Shown: in pieces, positions 17,298-24,868 of the stretch | How the letters are laid out: each line of letters begins with the position of its first letter | How positions within the stretch are numbered: the stretch's first letter is position 1 | NCBI GenBank assembly: GCA_027621295.1 | Contig: JAQCBR010000040.1 | Span: forward strand, 1 to 32,606 | Direction of reading: 5' to 3' | Origin: Planctomycetota bacterium | GTDB taxonomy: Bacteria > Planctomycetota > UBA1135 > UBA2386 | Length of the DNA stretch: 32,606 bases | Made by a program: the position numbers and the translations under genes | Notes under the pieces: model-generated | Told to the model about the DNA's origin: nothing | The model's database searches: none | The model's input: the letters and a program-made list of their open reading frames with translations, nothing else

Positions 17298-17353
17298 GTG
17301 CGCGGGACGCCTCGTCCGCGTGGCACGGCGCGCCTGACTCCTGCCCGAAAGCT

Positions 17354-17417
17354 CGCCCGCGATGCGGGCGACCCCGGCGCTCCGCGGTGCACTGGCTCTT
17401 CACCGTGCCCCGGAGCG
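17354..17417 (+). promoter_or_regulatory. Two hairpins upstream of the HhH-like gene
   Basis: CGCCCGC/GCGGGCG (17354-17360 and 17364-17370) forms a 7-bp stem with a 3-nt loop. Then CGCTCCG (17378-17384) pairs with CGGAGCG (17411-17417), enclosing a CGGTG/CACCG inner stem. The second ends 39 nt before the TTG start at 17457. Either a second rpsP terminator or a structured leader. Confidence 0.35.
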
Positions 17418-17456
17418 ATGGGATCCCTGTCCTAGTCCGCGAACAAGGCCTGAGCG

Positions 17457-18284
17457 TTGGCAACCACCAAGAAGAAGACCAGCGGCAGCAAGTCGACTTC
17501 GAAGAAGTCGACGGGCAAGAAGGCCGCCAAGAAGTCGGGCAACAAGGCCGACGCAGCGAAGGCCGCCGAGGCGTCTGCCGAACCGGTCGATCCGCGTGAG
17601 CCGATCCCGATCAGCGTGAAGACGCTCGACGAGGCCGTGACCGCGATCGAGGCGTTGGTCTCGGGGCTGACTCCGCCTGCCGAGCCGGTGCAGTTGGACC
17701 TCGTCGATGCGTTCCTGCACCTCGAGCTCGTCGCAGGTCTGACCTGCGGCGTCGGGCAGGAGGCACTCCGGCGCATCTGGGACGAATACGTCGACCGGAA
17801 CGAGTTCCGGATCACCGAAGCGTTCGAGGTCGAGATCCTGCTCGGAGGGCTCGGCATCCCCGACCTGTTCGAGCGCTCGCGGACCGTGCAGCAGGCGATC
17901 AACCAGATCTACGCGGACCAGAACAAGGTCTCCCTCGATCACCTCCGCGAGGCGGCGATCTCGGAGCGGAAGAACTTCTTCCAGCGGGTCCCCGCGATCA
18001 CCAACGACGCAGCGCGGCGCCTCGCCGACGTGCTGTCCTGGGAGGAGATCGTGTTCTCGCAGCGGTCGACCCAGCGCGTGCAGCAGCGCGTCGGTCTCGA
18101 GGGCAACGCCGCCGAAGAGGCGGTCCTGAACCGCCTGCGGGCCGTGCTTGCGCCGTTCGGGCACATCCCGCTCGCCGTCGGCCCAGAGCGTCCCGATGGG
18201 AGCGGTCCCCGGGCCCCTGCGGCCGATCCGGCGCTCTGCCCGCTCTGTCTGCTGCTTCGTCTGGCTCCCGCGGGCAAGAAGTGA
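17457..18284 (+). CDS. Lysine-tailed protein resembling a degenerate endonuclease III (HhH-GPD) fold
   Basis: 275 residues, TTG start (M-A-T-T-K) with AAGG about 10 nt upstream. Residues 1-40 form a Lys/Ser/Ala-rich tail like histone H1. The remainder (50-275) follows the order seen in endonuclease III-like glycosylases: a paired-helix region (KNFFQRVPAITNDAARRLADVL, about 172-193) where the HhH hairpin would be, then a segment aligning with the catalytic-Asp region, and a C-terminal CPLC (261-264) where the iron-sulfur cysteines occur. The hairpin has lost its GVGxKTA pattern, including the catalytic Lys. FSQRSTQRV stands where VDTHVxRV is expected, so the catalytic Asp is missing. Glycosylase activity is therefore unlikely; DNA binding is plausible. 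The similarity is by eye and could be wrong. Confidence 0.6.
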   Translation: MATTKKKTSGSKSTSKKSTGKKAAKKSGNKADAAKAAEASAEPVDPREPIPISVKTLDEAVTAIEALVSGLTPPAEPVQLDLVDAFLHLELVAGLTCGVGQEALRRIWDEYVDRNEFRITEAFEVEILLGGLGIPDLFERSRTVQQAINQIYADQNKVSLDHLREAAISERKNFFQRVPAITNDAARRLADVLSWEEIVFSQRSTQRVQQRVGLEGNAAEEAVLNRLRAVLAPFGHIPLAVGPERPDGSGPRAPAADPALCPLCLLLRLAPAGKK

Positions 18285-18303
18285 TCCACTCCCGGTGAGT
18301 CGC

Positions 18304-18319
18304 CCCGGCCGTCGCCGGG
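18304..18319 (+). terminator. Hairpin between the HhH-like gene and maf
   Basis: CCCGGC/GCCGGG, a 6-bp stem with a 4-nt loop (CGTC), 19 nt after the upstream stop and 16 nt before the maf ATG. No T-run. It may separate maf from the upstream transcript or sit in the maf leader. Confidence 0.4.
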
Positions 18320-18335
18320 ACGGGTGCCCACCGCG

Positions 18336-18920
18336 ATGACCCTCTACCTCGCGTCGACCTCTCCCAGGCGCAGCGCGCTCCTCGGCGACGCGGGGATCGT
18401 CTTCGTGCCGGTCGAGCCGGGGGTCGAGCCTTCGGAGCCTGGTCTGCCCACGGACGTTGCGCTCCAGCGCGCGGTGGCGAAGGCGAGCGCGGCGAGCATC
18501 CCTGCGGGTTCGACGTCCGGGCTCGTGCTCGGCGTCGACACGGTCGTCGACCTGGATGGCGTGGAGTTGGGCAAGCCGCGCGACGCCGATCACGCGCGCG
18601 CGATGTTGGCGGCGCTCGCCGGCCGGAGGCATCGCGTGCACACCGGGCTCGCGCTCGTGTCGTGGCCGGAGCGGGAGCTGGTCGCGGCCGAGGTCGCGAC
18701 TGCCGTGGTCGAGTTCGAAGCGCTCGATGAGGTTGCGCTCTCGGCCCACGTCGCGACCGGTCTGCACGAGGGCAAGGCGGGTGCCTATGGCATCCAGGAC
18801 GCGGCCACCGCGAGATTCGCACGCGTCCTCGAGGGCGAGGTGGAGACCGTGATCGGCCTGCCGATCCTGCGGCTGCGCGAGCTGCTCGCGGAGATAGGGC
18901 GGGACGAGGGTCCTCGTTGA
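18336..18920 (+). CDS. maf: Maf-family nucleoside triphosphate pyrophosphatase
   Basis: Hydrolyses non-canonical or pyrimidine NTPs to NMP plus pyrophosphate; cytoplasmic house-cleaning enzyme. 194 residues, typical. The N-terminal signature is LASTSPRRSALL, the catalytic Asp is in GVDTVV, then GKPRDADHARAML and GKAGAYGIQDAA. I chose ATG at 18336 because MTLYLASTSPRR matches family N-termini; a GTG at 18324 would add four residues. The specificity subgroup (dTTP/UTP or m7GTP) was not settled by eye. The stop overlaps the next gene's TTG start (TTGA). Confidence 0.93.
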   Translation: MTLYLASTSPRRSALLGDAGIVFVPVEPGVEPSEPGLPTDVALQRAVAKASAASIPAGSTSGLVLGVDTVVDLDGVELGKPRDADHARAMLAALAGRRHRVHTGLALVSWPERELVAAEVATAVVEFEALDEVALSAHVATGLHEGKAGAYGIQDAATARFARVLEGEVETVIGLPILRLRELLAEIGRDEGPR

Positions 18921-19417
18921 TCCCTTCAGGCGTGGTGGGCCGCGGGCTGCTCGCGCTCGCGGTCTCAGCTGTCCTCGCGACGGGGCTGCGCTACGGGCTC
19001 GCCTGGGAGGGGGCAGCGCAGGTCGCCCCGGTCCGTGATCCTGGCCCCGCTCCTGACCCATACCGACTCCCGGGATCGATTCCCGATGGCTGGTGCCACG
19101 TGCTCTACGTGCTGGGCGGCGACGTCCAGCCGCCGTCAGGGCTCGCGCCCGTGGCGACGGTCGACGACCGTGGGGGCGTTCGTCTGCTGAGGGCGCCGCC
19201 TCTGCCGAGCGGGCCCGAGGTCGAACCGTGGCTCGCGGCGGGAGTCCAGCTGCCGGGGAGTCGCCTCGATGCGCTCGGTCCCGACTCCCGCGCGGCGGTC
19301 CTCGCGCTGTTCCGGTCGTGGCAGGGGCGTCTGGGGCGGACCGCCCGGTGGCGCGCGGTCGCCGTCGGCGTCGAAGACCCGGAGGAGCTCGAGATCCTCG
19401 CGCGGTGGGAGCGTTGA
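18917..19417 (+). CDS. Small membrane-anchored or exported protein of unknown function
   Basis: 166 residues. The TTG start overlaps the maf stop (TTGA) and has GAGGG (18906-18910) 6 nt upstream, so it is probably cotranslated with maf. A hydrophobic segment (about 5-28, VVGRGLLALAVSAVLATGLRYG) is a signal anchor or signal peptide. It is followed by a Pro-rich stretch and a soluble region of about 120 residues with a single Cys (PDGWCHVLYVLGG). The C-terminal part reads like a globular alpha/beta domain (RWRAVAVGVEDPEELEIL). No domain recognised. Operon position alone does not give it a role. Confidence 0.65.
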   Translation: MIPSGVVGRGLLALAVSAVLATGLRYGLAWEGAAQVAPVRDPGPAPDPYRLPGSIPDGWCHVLYVLGGDVQPPSGLAPVATVDDRGGVRLLRAPPLPSGPEVEPWLAAGVQLPGSRLDALGPDSRAAVLALFRSWQGRLGRTARWRAVAVGVEDPEELEILARWER

Positions 19418-19445
19418 CGGAGATGTCGGGTGGATGCGCCAGCCC

Positions 19446-19473
19446 TTGATCGGACCGTGCTCGGCGCTATGGT
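19446..19473 (+). promoter_or_regulatory. Candidate promoter for rpmE
   Basis: TTGATC (19446-19451), a 16-nt spacer and TATGGT (19468-19473). Four of six matches in each hexamer and a leader of about 47 nt before the rpmE ATG. Confidence 0.5.
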
Positions 19474-19526
19474 GTCCGCCCCTCGATTCCCGTCCGCGTA
19501 CCCGCCGCTGACGCAGCAAGAGAACC

Positions 19527-19772
19527 ATGAAGGCCGACATCCACCCGAACTACGTCACGTCGACGGTCACCTGCGCGTGCGGCAACGTCTTCCTGACGCG
19601 CTCGACCCGCTCCGAGATCCGGATCGATATCTGCTCGGCCTGCCACCCGTTCTTCACGGGTTCGCAGAAGTTCGTCGACACCGCGGGCCGCGTCGACAAG
19701 TTCCGTCGTCGCTACGCGCGCTCGACGGCACCGGGCACCGGTACTCCGAGCACCGACGACGCGTCGAACTGA
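19527..19772 (+). CDS. rpmE: 50S ribosomal protein L31 (zinc-binding type)
   Basis: Bridges ribosomal subunits near the central protuberance. 81 residues. MKADIHPNY is the family N-terminus. The four zinc ligands are C16, C18, C36 and C39 ([16 protein letters not shown]), so it is the zinc-containing form, not the zinc-free paralogue used in zinc starvation. [10 protein letters not shown] is the conserved basic end, and a Thr/Ser-rich tail of about 15 residues is extra. prfA follows; the rpmE-prfA-prmC order is common in bacteria. Confidence 0.96.
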   Translation: MKADIHPNYVTSTVTCACGNVFLTRSTRSEIRIDICSACHPFFTGSQKFVDTAGRVDKFRRRYARSTAPGTGTPSTDDASN

Positions 19773-19823
19773 CCCGCGGTCCCGGAGCCTTGCGCGGGCA
19801 GTCGATCTGGCCGCGGATGGTGG

Positions 19824-19862
19824 CGTCCCGATCGGGACGTGCTGCTCCGCCCATGGGGCAGC
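19824..19862 (+). terminator. Two adjacent hairpins between rpmE and prfA
   Basis: A 16-nt perfect palindrome CGTCCCGATCGGGACG (19824-19839) is followed after 1 nt by GCTGCTCC/GGGGCAGC (19841-19848 and 19855-19862), 8 pairs with one wobble. They lie 52-90 nt after rpmE. Terminator-like for rpmE or a leader of prfA; no T-run. Confidence 0.45.
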
Positions 19863-19951
19863 GGCCCGTCCTGGGCGATGCTCGATGAACCGCGTCGACG
19901 GCGTCTCGTTGGCACCCCGAGCGCGTCGCCGTCGCGCTCCGTGTCCATGCC

Positions 19952-21040
19952 ATGCGTGAGTTCCTGGCTCCGAAGGTCGTCGCCAAGCTGGACGCGCTCG
20001 TCGCGCGTGTCCGTGAGTTGACGGCAGCGACCGCGGACCCTGCGGTGCTGGCCCGTCCCGAGAAGATGACGGCGATCCAGCGGGAGCTCGGTTCGCTCCG
20101 CCGGGTGTCCGATCGCTACACGTCCTACCGGCAGGGGGCTCGTGACTTGGCCGAGCTGGACGGGCTGCTCGCCGATCCGAGCTCGGACGCGGACCTCCGC
20201 AGCCTTGCGGCCGAAGAAGAGCCGGGTCTCGCAGAGCACCTCGAGGCCGAAGCCGACGCGATCCTGGATCTGCTGTTGGCCACCCAGGGCGACGGAGACC
20301 GATCAGCCGTCGTCGAGATCCGCGCCGGGACCGGCGGGGAAGAGGCGGCTCTGTTCGCCCGTGACCTGCGGGATCTCTACGCGCGCTTCTGCGAGCGGGC
20401 CGGTCTCCAGATCGAGGTGCTGTCCGAGTCCGAGTCGGACCTGGGCGGCTTCCGCGAGGTCGTGCTCCTCGTCCAGGGCGCGGGAGCCTTCCATCGCCTC
20501 CGGTTCGAGAGCGGTGGACATCGCGTCCAGCGGGTTCCGGCGACGGAGTCCCAGGGGCGCATCCACACCTCGGCGGCCACGGTCGCGGTGCTCCCGGAGG
20601 CCGAGGAGGTCGATCTGGAGATCCGCGAGTCCGACCTCGAGATGCAGGCCGTGCGCGCGTCGGGCCCGGGCGGCCAGAACGTCAACAAGGTCTCGTCGGC
20701 TGTCCGGCTCACGCACGTGCCGAGCGGCCTCTCGGTGTTCTGCCAGGAAGAGCGGAGCCAGCACAAGAACCGGGCGAAGGCACTGAAGCTGCTCCGCACC
20801 CGGCTGCTCGACATCGAACGGCAGAAGGTGGATGCGGCCCGGGCCGCGGACCGGCGGAGCCAGGTCGGCACGGGTGACCGCAACGCCCGGATCCGCACTT
20901 ACAACTTTCCGCAGAATCGGTTGACCGACCATCGCCTTGGCCAGAACTTTCCGCTCGAGCCGATTCTCGAGGGCAAGCTCGAACCGGTGGTGGATGCGCT
21001 GCTCGCGCTCGACCGGGAGCAGCGCATCGCGGCGCTGTGA
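19952..21040 (+). CDS. prfA: Peptide chain release factor 1
   Basis: Releases finished peptides at UAA and UAG. 362 residues, full length. The codon-reading tripeptide is PAT (196-198), the RF1 type; RF2 has SPF. The catalytic GGQ is at 240-242 (SGPGGQNVNKVSSAVRLTH), and its Gln is the substrate for PrmC, encoded two genes downstream. The start MREFLAPKV fits the family; no Shine-Dalgarno is seen. RF1 does not read UGA, which matters for the in-frame UGA in the TlpA-like gene; RF2 is not in the window. Confidence 0.97.
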   Translation: MREFLAPKVVAKLDALVARVRELTAATADPAVLARPEKMTAIQRELGSLRRVSDRYTSYRQGARDLAELDGLLADPSSDADLRSLAAEEEPGLAEHLEAEADAILDLLLATQGDGDRSAVVEIRAGTGGEEAALFARDLRDLYARFCERAGLQIEVLSESESDLGGFREVVLLVQGAGAFHRLRFESGGHRVQRVPATESQGRIHTSAATVAVLPEAEEVDLEIRESDLEMQAVRASGPGGQNVNKVSSAVRLTHVPSGLSVFCQEERSQHKNRAKALKLLRTRLLDIERQKVDAARAADRRSQVGTGDRNARIRTYNFPQNRLTDHRLGQNFPLEPILEGKLEPVVDALLALDREQRIAAL

Positions 21041-21089
21041 GCGTTGCCCACGATCGACGATCCCTCTCGACCTTCTCTCCCACATCGCG

Positions 21090-21106
21090 CCCGGGTCCGC
21101 CCCGGG
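21090..21106 (+). terminator. Hairpin after prfA
   Basis: CCCGGG on both sides of a 5-nt loop (TCCGC) gives a 6-bp GC stem about 50 nt after the prfA stop. No T-run. It suggests that the next gene can be transcribed separately. Confidence 0.35.
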
Positions 21107-21175
21107 GTCGCGCAGCCGCTGCCGGGCTCGTCAGGGAACCGGCCGCCCCTCTCTGGACCACATCAGGAGAATCCG

Positions 21176-21862
21176 ATGACCGAAGAACTGCAGGAACTGG
21201 AGCCCCTCGAGGAGCCGACCAACGCCGCTGCCGCCGAACCGGCGATGGCGCACGCGCCCGCACCGATCGCCGCCGCGGGCGCCCCTGCTCCGGCCTACAA
21301 CCCGGCCGCGGACAAGCAGTACTACCGCTTCCTTCTGTCTGGCGTCGTGATGCTCATCGGCTGCCTGATGCCGTTCGGCCCCGAATGGGAGATGGCCGGC
21401 TACAAGACGCTAGGCGGTGCGTTCGCGATGTGGGTCGCGATCGGCATGATCTGGAGCTGGTGGGGCGCGATCTCCACCAATGCTTTCCGGGGAGCGAACC
21501 TGAAGTGGGTCGGCCTCGCGCTGTTCCCGCTGATCTTCGGCCTGGTCAACATGATGGGAGCGTTCGCACACGAGGGCGACGTCTACATGAACCCGGCGGT
21601 CGGCGACTTCGTGAAGATGGGTCGCATCCCGGCTGACTGGGGATGGGGTGACTTCTTCGCCGCGTTCTTCGACTTCAAGAACCCGGTCGCCCAGAACCAG
21701 GCCGGCGACTTCGTCCGCGCGTTCGGCGCCGGCAAGTTCGTCGTCTTCATCGGCGCGGTGCTCGCCGAGGTCTTCATGCTGACTGCGATCTTCTCGGGCG
21801 CGAAGCACGCGAAGGCCCAGAAGGCTGCCGCGGTCTCGAAGGCCGCCGCGCGCCGTCGCTGA
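21176..21862 (+). CDS. Four-helix integral membrane protein, function unknown
   Basis: 228 residues. The start at ATG 21176 has AGGAG 7 nt upstream. An acidic N-terminus (MTEELQELEPLEEP) is followed by an Ala/Pro-rich linker (to about 42). Four probable transmembrane segments follow: about 48-67 (FLLSGVVMLIGCLMPFG), 77-98 (rich in Trp), 105-125 and 182-206. Between helices 3 and 4 is a loop of about 50 residues with several aromatics (WGWGDFFAAFFDF). The C-terminus is basic and Ala/Lys-rich, probably cytoplasmic. No family recognised. It lies between prfA and prmC, genes that are usually adjacent, with 37 bp to prmC, so it may be cotranscribed with prmC. Confidence 0.75.
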   Translation: MTEELQELEPLEEPTNAAAAEPAMAHAPAPIAAAGAPAPAYNPAADKQYYRFLLSGVVMLIGCLMPFGPEWEMAGYKTLGGAFAMWVAIGMIWSWWGAISTNAFRGANLKWVGLALFPLIFGLVNMMGAFAHEGDVYMNPAVGDFVKMGRIPADWGWGDFFAAFFDFKNPVAQNQAGDFVRAFGAGKFVVFIGAVLAEVFMLTAIFSGAKHAKAQKAAAVSKAAARRR

Positions 21863-21899
21863 GCCGCGGTCCGCGGTCGGGCCACGAGAACGGCAGTCG

Positions 21900-22823
21900 A
21901 TGTCGGACCGACCGGACACAGTGCTCGGTGTGTTGGAGGCGGCTTCGTCCTGGCTCTCTCGCCAGGGCGTCGACGCTCCGCGCCGCTCGGTCGAGCTGCT
22001 GATGCAGCACGTGCTGGGCATGACCCGCCTCCAGGTCTACCTCGCGCACGACCGACCGCTGTCTCGCGAGGAGCTGGACGCGCTCCGGCCGCTCGTGGCT
22101 CGCCGCGCGCGCCACGAGCCGGTCGCGCACCTGCTCGGCACGTGGGAGTTCCACGGACACGAGCTCGAGGTGGGTCCGGCGGTTCTGATCCCTCGTCCCG
22201 AGACCGAGGGCTTGGTGGATCTGGCGCTGTCTCGACTCGCCCCCGACGCAGCGCGGGTCGTCGACCTCGGAACCGGGAGCGGTGCGGTCGCCATCGCGCT
22301 CGCGCTGGCTCGCCCCGATCTCCACGTGACCGCGGTGGACCTGAGTCCGGAAGCCCTCGCCGTCGCTGCCCGCAACGTCGCGCGCCACGGGGTCGGTGAT
22401 CGGGTGCGGCTCGTCCAGGGGACGTGGTGGGAGCCGCTCGCCGACGAGGAGCCGTTCGACGGACTGGTGTCGAACCCGCCCTACGTCGATCCCGCGAGGC
22501 CGGACCTCGTGGCCGCCGACGTCGCGGAGTTCGAACCGGGCCTCGCGCTGTGGACGCCGCCCGGCAGCCCGGGAGCCGCGTACGAGGCGATCGCAGCCGG
22601 CATCGGCGTGAGGGTCCGGCCGGGCGCTCCGATCCTCTGCGAGACCGGGGCGGGTGCCGAGGATGCCTCGCTCGAGGCGTTCAAGGCCTGTGCCGCCCTG
22701 CGCGACGCAGAGATCCTCGACGATCTCGAGGGGCGCCCGCGTTATCTCGTGGCATGGGTCCACGGAGCCGAGTCCGGCTCCGCAGGAACCGACGATCAGA
22801 CCGGCGCGCTCTCCGCGACGTAG
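21900..22823 (+). CDS. prmC: PrmC, release factor glutamine methyltransferase
   Basis: Methylates the Gln of the GGQ motif in RF1 and RF2, speeding peptide release. 307 residues. The N-terminal helical substrate-binding domain (1-80) precedes VLIPRPETEGLV (96-107). The SAM-binding motif is DLGTGSG (122-128) and the catalytic NPPY is at 192-195. The last 25 residues are Gly/Ser/Thr-rich and look non-essential; the final 28 nt overlap the convergent PilZ gene. Functionally linked to prfA, 0.9 kb upstream. Confidence 0.95.
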   Translation: MSDRPDTVLGVLEAASSWLSRQGVDAPRRSVELLMQHVLGMTRLQVYLAHDRPLSREELDALRPLVARRARHEPVAHLLGTWEFHGHELEVGPAVLIPRPETEGLVDLALSRLAPDAARVVDLGTGSGAVAIALALARPDLHVTAVDLSPEALAVAARNVARHGVGDRVRLVQGTWWEPLADEEPFDGLVSNPPYVDPARPDLVAADVAEFEPGLALWTPPGSPGAAYEAIAAGIGVRVRPGAPILCETGAGAEDASLEAFKACAALRDAEILDDLEGRPRYLVAWVHGAESGSAGTDDQTGALSAT

Positions 22824-23143
22824 CGCGCGATCGCGGCGCGGCACGCGGGCGACACCTCGGTGAAGAAGATCGCGATCTCGTAGGTCGGCGGGTTCTGTCC
22901 GCGGAGCTTCGCACAGCGGACGACCGCACCGCGCACCGTGTGGGTGTCGGTCTGCTCGGGAAGCTGCAGGCCGATCTCGACGAGGGTCATCTCGCGGATC
23001 GCTTCGCCGAGGTGACAGCGGAGTCCACCGGTGGACAGGTCCTGGAGCGCGGCCGGTCGCTTCTCGCCGCGCTCGGCGAGGTGGATCGCAAACTCGGCCT
23101 GGGCTCGCGGTGCGCGGCGCCGTTCGATCGCGGGTCGCTCCAT
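22796..23143 (-). CDS. Single-domain PilZ protein, probable c-di-GMP receptor
   Basis: 115 residues, essentially one PilZ domain. The c-di-GMP-binding motifs are present: R9-x3-R13 (RRAPR) and DxSxxG at D35, S37 and G40 (DLSTGG). It probably changes conformation on binding c-di-GMP and acts on a partner; no output domain is attached. GAGGA lies about 9 nt before the ATG. It is convergent with prmC, overlapping its end by 28 bp, and divergent from ssb. No diguanylate cyclase is in the window. Confidence 0.85.
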   Translation of the reverse strand: MERPAIERRRAPRAQAEFAIHLAERGEKRPAALQDLSTGGLRCHLGEAIREMTLVEIGLQLPEQTDTHTVRGAVVRCAKLRGQNPPTYEIAIFFTEVSPACRAAIARYVAESAPV

Positions 23144-23297
23144 CGGGGGCTGTCCTCGGTGTCGGGTTTCTGTGGGGTGCGGGTGCGCGGGGTCGAGCCC
23201 GTTCGGTTCGCTCTGCGCGGCGCGCAGGATACCTTGGCGCGGAACTGTCCGCTACGATCCCGAGCCTCGTCCTGAGACCGCGAACACTGCACCCAAC

Positions 23298-23753
23298 ATG
23301 GCCAACTTCAACAAGGTGATCCTCCTCGGCAACCTCACGCGCGACCCGGAGGTCAAGCAAGTCGGGAACGGCCTGACCGTCGCCAAGCTCGGCATGGCGG
23401 TCAACCGGAGCTACACCACGAACGGTGAGAAGCGGGAGGAGACCTGCTACGTCGACCTCACCGCGTTCGGGCGGCAGGCCGAGGTGCTCGGGCAGTACGC
23501 AGGCAAGGGACGGCCCCTGATGATCGAGGGGCGACTCCAGTACTCCCAGTGGGAGGACAAGACGACCGGTCAGAAGCGGAACAAGCTCGACGTCGTCATC
23601 GAGAACTTCCAGTTCGTGGGCGGTCGTGACGCTGGAGAGGACGGCGGCGGCGGCGGCGGCGGCGGCCGCGGAGCCCGCAGCTCGGGCGGCGGCGGAGGCG
23701 GCTACGAAGACGCGTCCGGCGGTGCCGCCGACTTCGACGGCATCCCGTTCTGA
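23298..23753 (+). CDS. ssb: Single-stranded DNA-binding protein
   Basis: Coats single-stranded DNA and recruits repair and replication proteins. 151 residues. The OB-fold covers 1-110 (ANFNKVILLGNLTRDPEVK, GMAVNRSYTT, LMIEGRLQYSQWEDKTTGQKR). The linker is almost pure glycine with a GGC-rich tract near 23643-23700. The acidic tip DFDGIPF matches the DDIPF-type peptide that binds partner proteins. The start ATG at 23298 gives the family N-terminus. No Shine-Dalgarno. It lies upstream of the coiled-coil/actin-like pair but 223 bp away, so cotranscription is uncertain. Confidence 0.96.
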   Translation: MANFNKVILLGNLTRDPEVKQVGNGLTVAKLGMAVNRSYTTNGEKREETCYVDLTAFGRQAEVLGQYAGKGRPLMIEGRLQYSQWEDKTTGQKRNKLDVVIENFQFVGGRDAGEDGGGGGGGGRGARSSGGGGGGYEDASGGAADFDGIPF

Positions 23754-23836
23754 CGAGCTCGGGGCTGGGAGTGGCTGTCGGCCCGGCTTGCCCGTGGGGC
23801 GACCTCGGCTCGGCGCCGCCGGGCGTCTGAGGTGCG

Positions 23837-23958
23837 TATAGCGACCCCCTCCCGCGGAGAGCCCCGAGGGCTCCACCGAGAGAATCCGGCAGCCTCGGAT
23901 CAAGTCGCGCCCCTGGATCGACCGAAGACCCTTCGGATAGCGGTTCCCCGTTTCGGGG
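23837..23958 (+). promoter_or_regulatory. Candidate -10 and structured leader with three triloop hairpins
   Basis: TATAGC (23837-23842) is a possible -10. The presumed leader to the ATG at 23977 holds three perfect small hairpins, each with a 3-nt loop: GAGCCC/GGGCTC (23859-23873), CCGAAG/CTTCGG (23922-23936) and CCCCG/CGGGG (23946-23958). No known riboswitch recognised. Confidence 0.4.
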
Positions 23959-23976
23959 CCGCTTCCGGTGGTGCCG

Positions 23977-24807
23977 ATGGAATCGATCCAAGACGTCAGG
24001 GAGGCCCTCAGCGCGCGGGCGGAGACTCGTTCGCTCGACGACCTGGGGCGGGGAGGCCGGCAGCGCGTCCGGGTGATCCGCGCCGAGCACGTCGGGGAGA
24101 TGATCGACGCGGCCGTGCAGCGAGCGGTGGCGGAGAGCGGACTGATTTCGCGGGAGGAAGCCGACCGCCTCGTCGCGCGGAGCCGCGAGGAGTTCGCTGC
24201 GGTCCACGCGGAGCGCCAGAGGGATGCCGATGACCTGACGCGGACCCGGCGTGACCTGCAGGAGGCGGAGAGGCGCCGCGAGGCCCTGACGCGCCAGCTC
24301 GAGTCCGTCGAGGAGGACCTCGCGTCGGCCGAGCGCGAGCGCGACGACGCCCGCACGCGCGCGACCCTCGCCGAGGGCGCCCGTTCGGCTGCCGAAGATC
24401 GGATCGCAGAGCTCGAGGCGGCGCTCGGCGAAGCCCGCCGGATCGCGGCTTCGCTCGACGTCCAGCCACTGGAGCCTGTCGCGCCAGAGCCGTCGGCCGG
24501 TCCGGCCGTCGAGCCTGCGGCGCAGGTGGAGGCCGCCCCGACGCCGAGCCCTGCGGCGCAGGATGCGCTGACCCAGGCTCTCGAACGGCTCACGACTTCG
24601 ATGAACGACCGGCTCGAGAAGATGGGCCGGAAGATGGGCATCAGCAGCGCGGTCGAGGCCGATCAGTCGAGCCTCGACGGCCTCTTCGCGAACCTCGACG
24701 AGCAGCGCGTCGAGTCCAACCTGGACTCCGTCGAGGTGAAGAAGCGTCAGGCCGGCGGGATCGCCGCGAACCTCGCGCGCCTCAAGAAACTCAAGGGTGG
24801 TGGCTGA
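23977..24807 (+). CDS. Coiled-coil protein paired with the actin-like ATPase
   Basis: 276 residues from ATG 23977; GTG at 23968 would add three. Residues 1-50 are a short globular or helical start (VRVIRAEHVGEMIDAAVQRAV about 32-53). Residues about 60-160 are a continuous coiled coil rich in Arg/Glu (DLQEAERRREALTRQLES). A Pro/Ala-rich linker (about 165-200) follows, then a helical segment and a basic end (AGGIAANLARLKKLKGGG). No known family recognised. The actin-family gene begins 61 nt downstream on the same strand, so the likely role is filament partner, adaptor or membrane/DNA connector. This is inferred from context. Confidence 0.7.
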   Translation: MESIQDVREALSARAETRSLDDLGRGGRQRVRVIRAEHVGEMIDAAVQRAVAESGLISREEADRLVARSREEFAAVHAERQRDADDLTRTRRDLQEAERRREALTRQLESVEEDLASAERERDDARTRATLAEGARSAAEDRIAELEAALGEARRIAASLDVQPLEPVAPEPSAGPAVEPAAQVEAAPTPSPAAQDALTQALERLTTSMNDRLEKMGRKMGISSAVEADQSSLDGLFANLDEQRVESNLDSVEVKKRQAGGIAANLARLKKLKGGG

Positions 24808-24868
24808 GCCTCTCGGCGCCGCGCCAACGACCAGACACAAGCACAACGATCGGATCGAGGGACATCAG

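Noticed and set aside
17354..17417. A known riboswitch before the HhH-like gene
   Set aside because: Two stems are present but no conserved core of any riboswitch class I can name; kept only as hairpins.
23643..23705. GGC-rich tract as a microsatellite or repeat element
   Set aside because: It encodes the glycine linker of SSB, a normal feature of the family, in frame with the conserved C-terminal tip.
21774..24641. Long minus-strand open frame (955 codons) across prmC, ssb and the coiled-coil gene
   Set aside because: It opposes three supported plus-strand genes, and its Ser/Arg/Ala-rich composition mirrors them; no recognisable motif.
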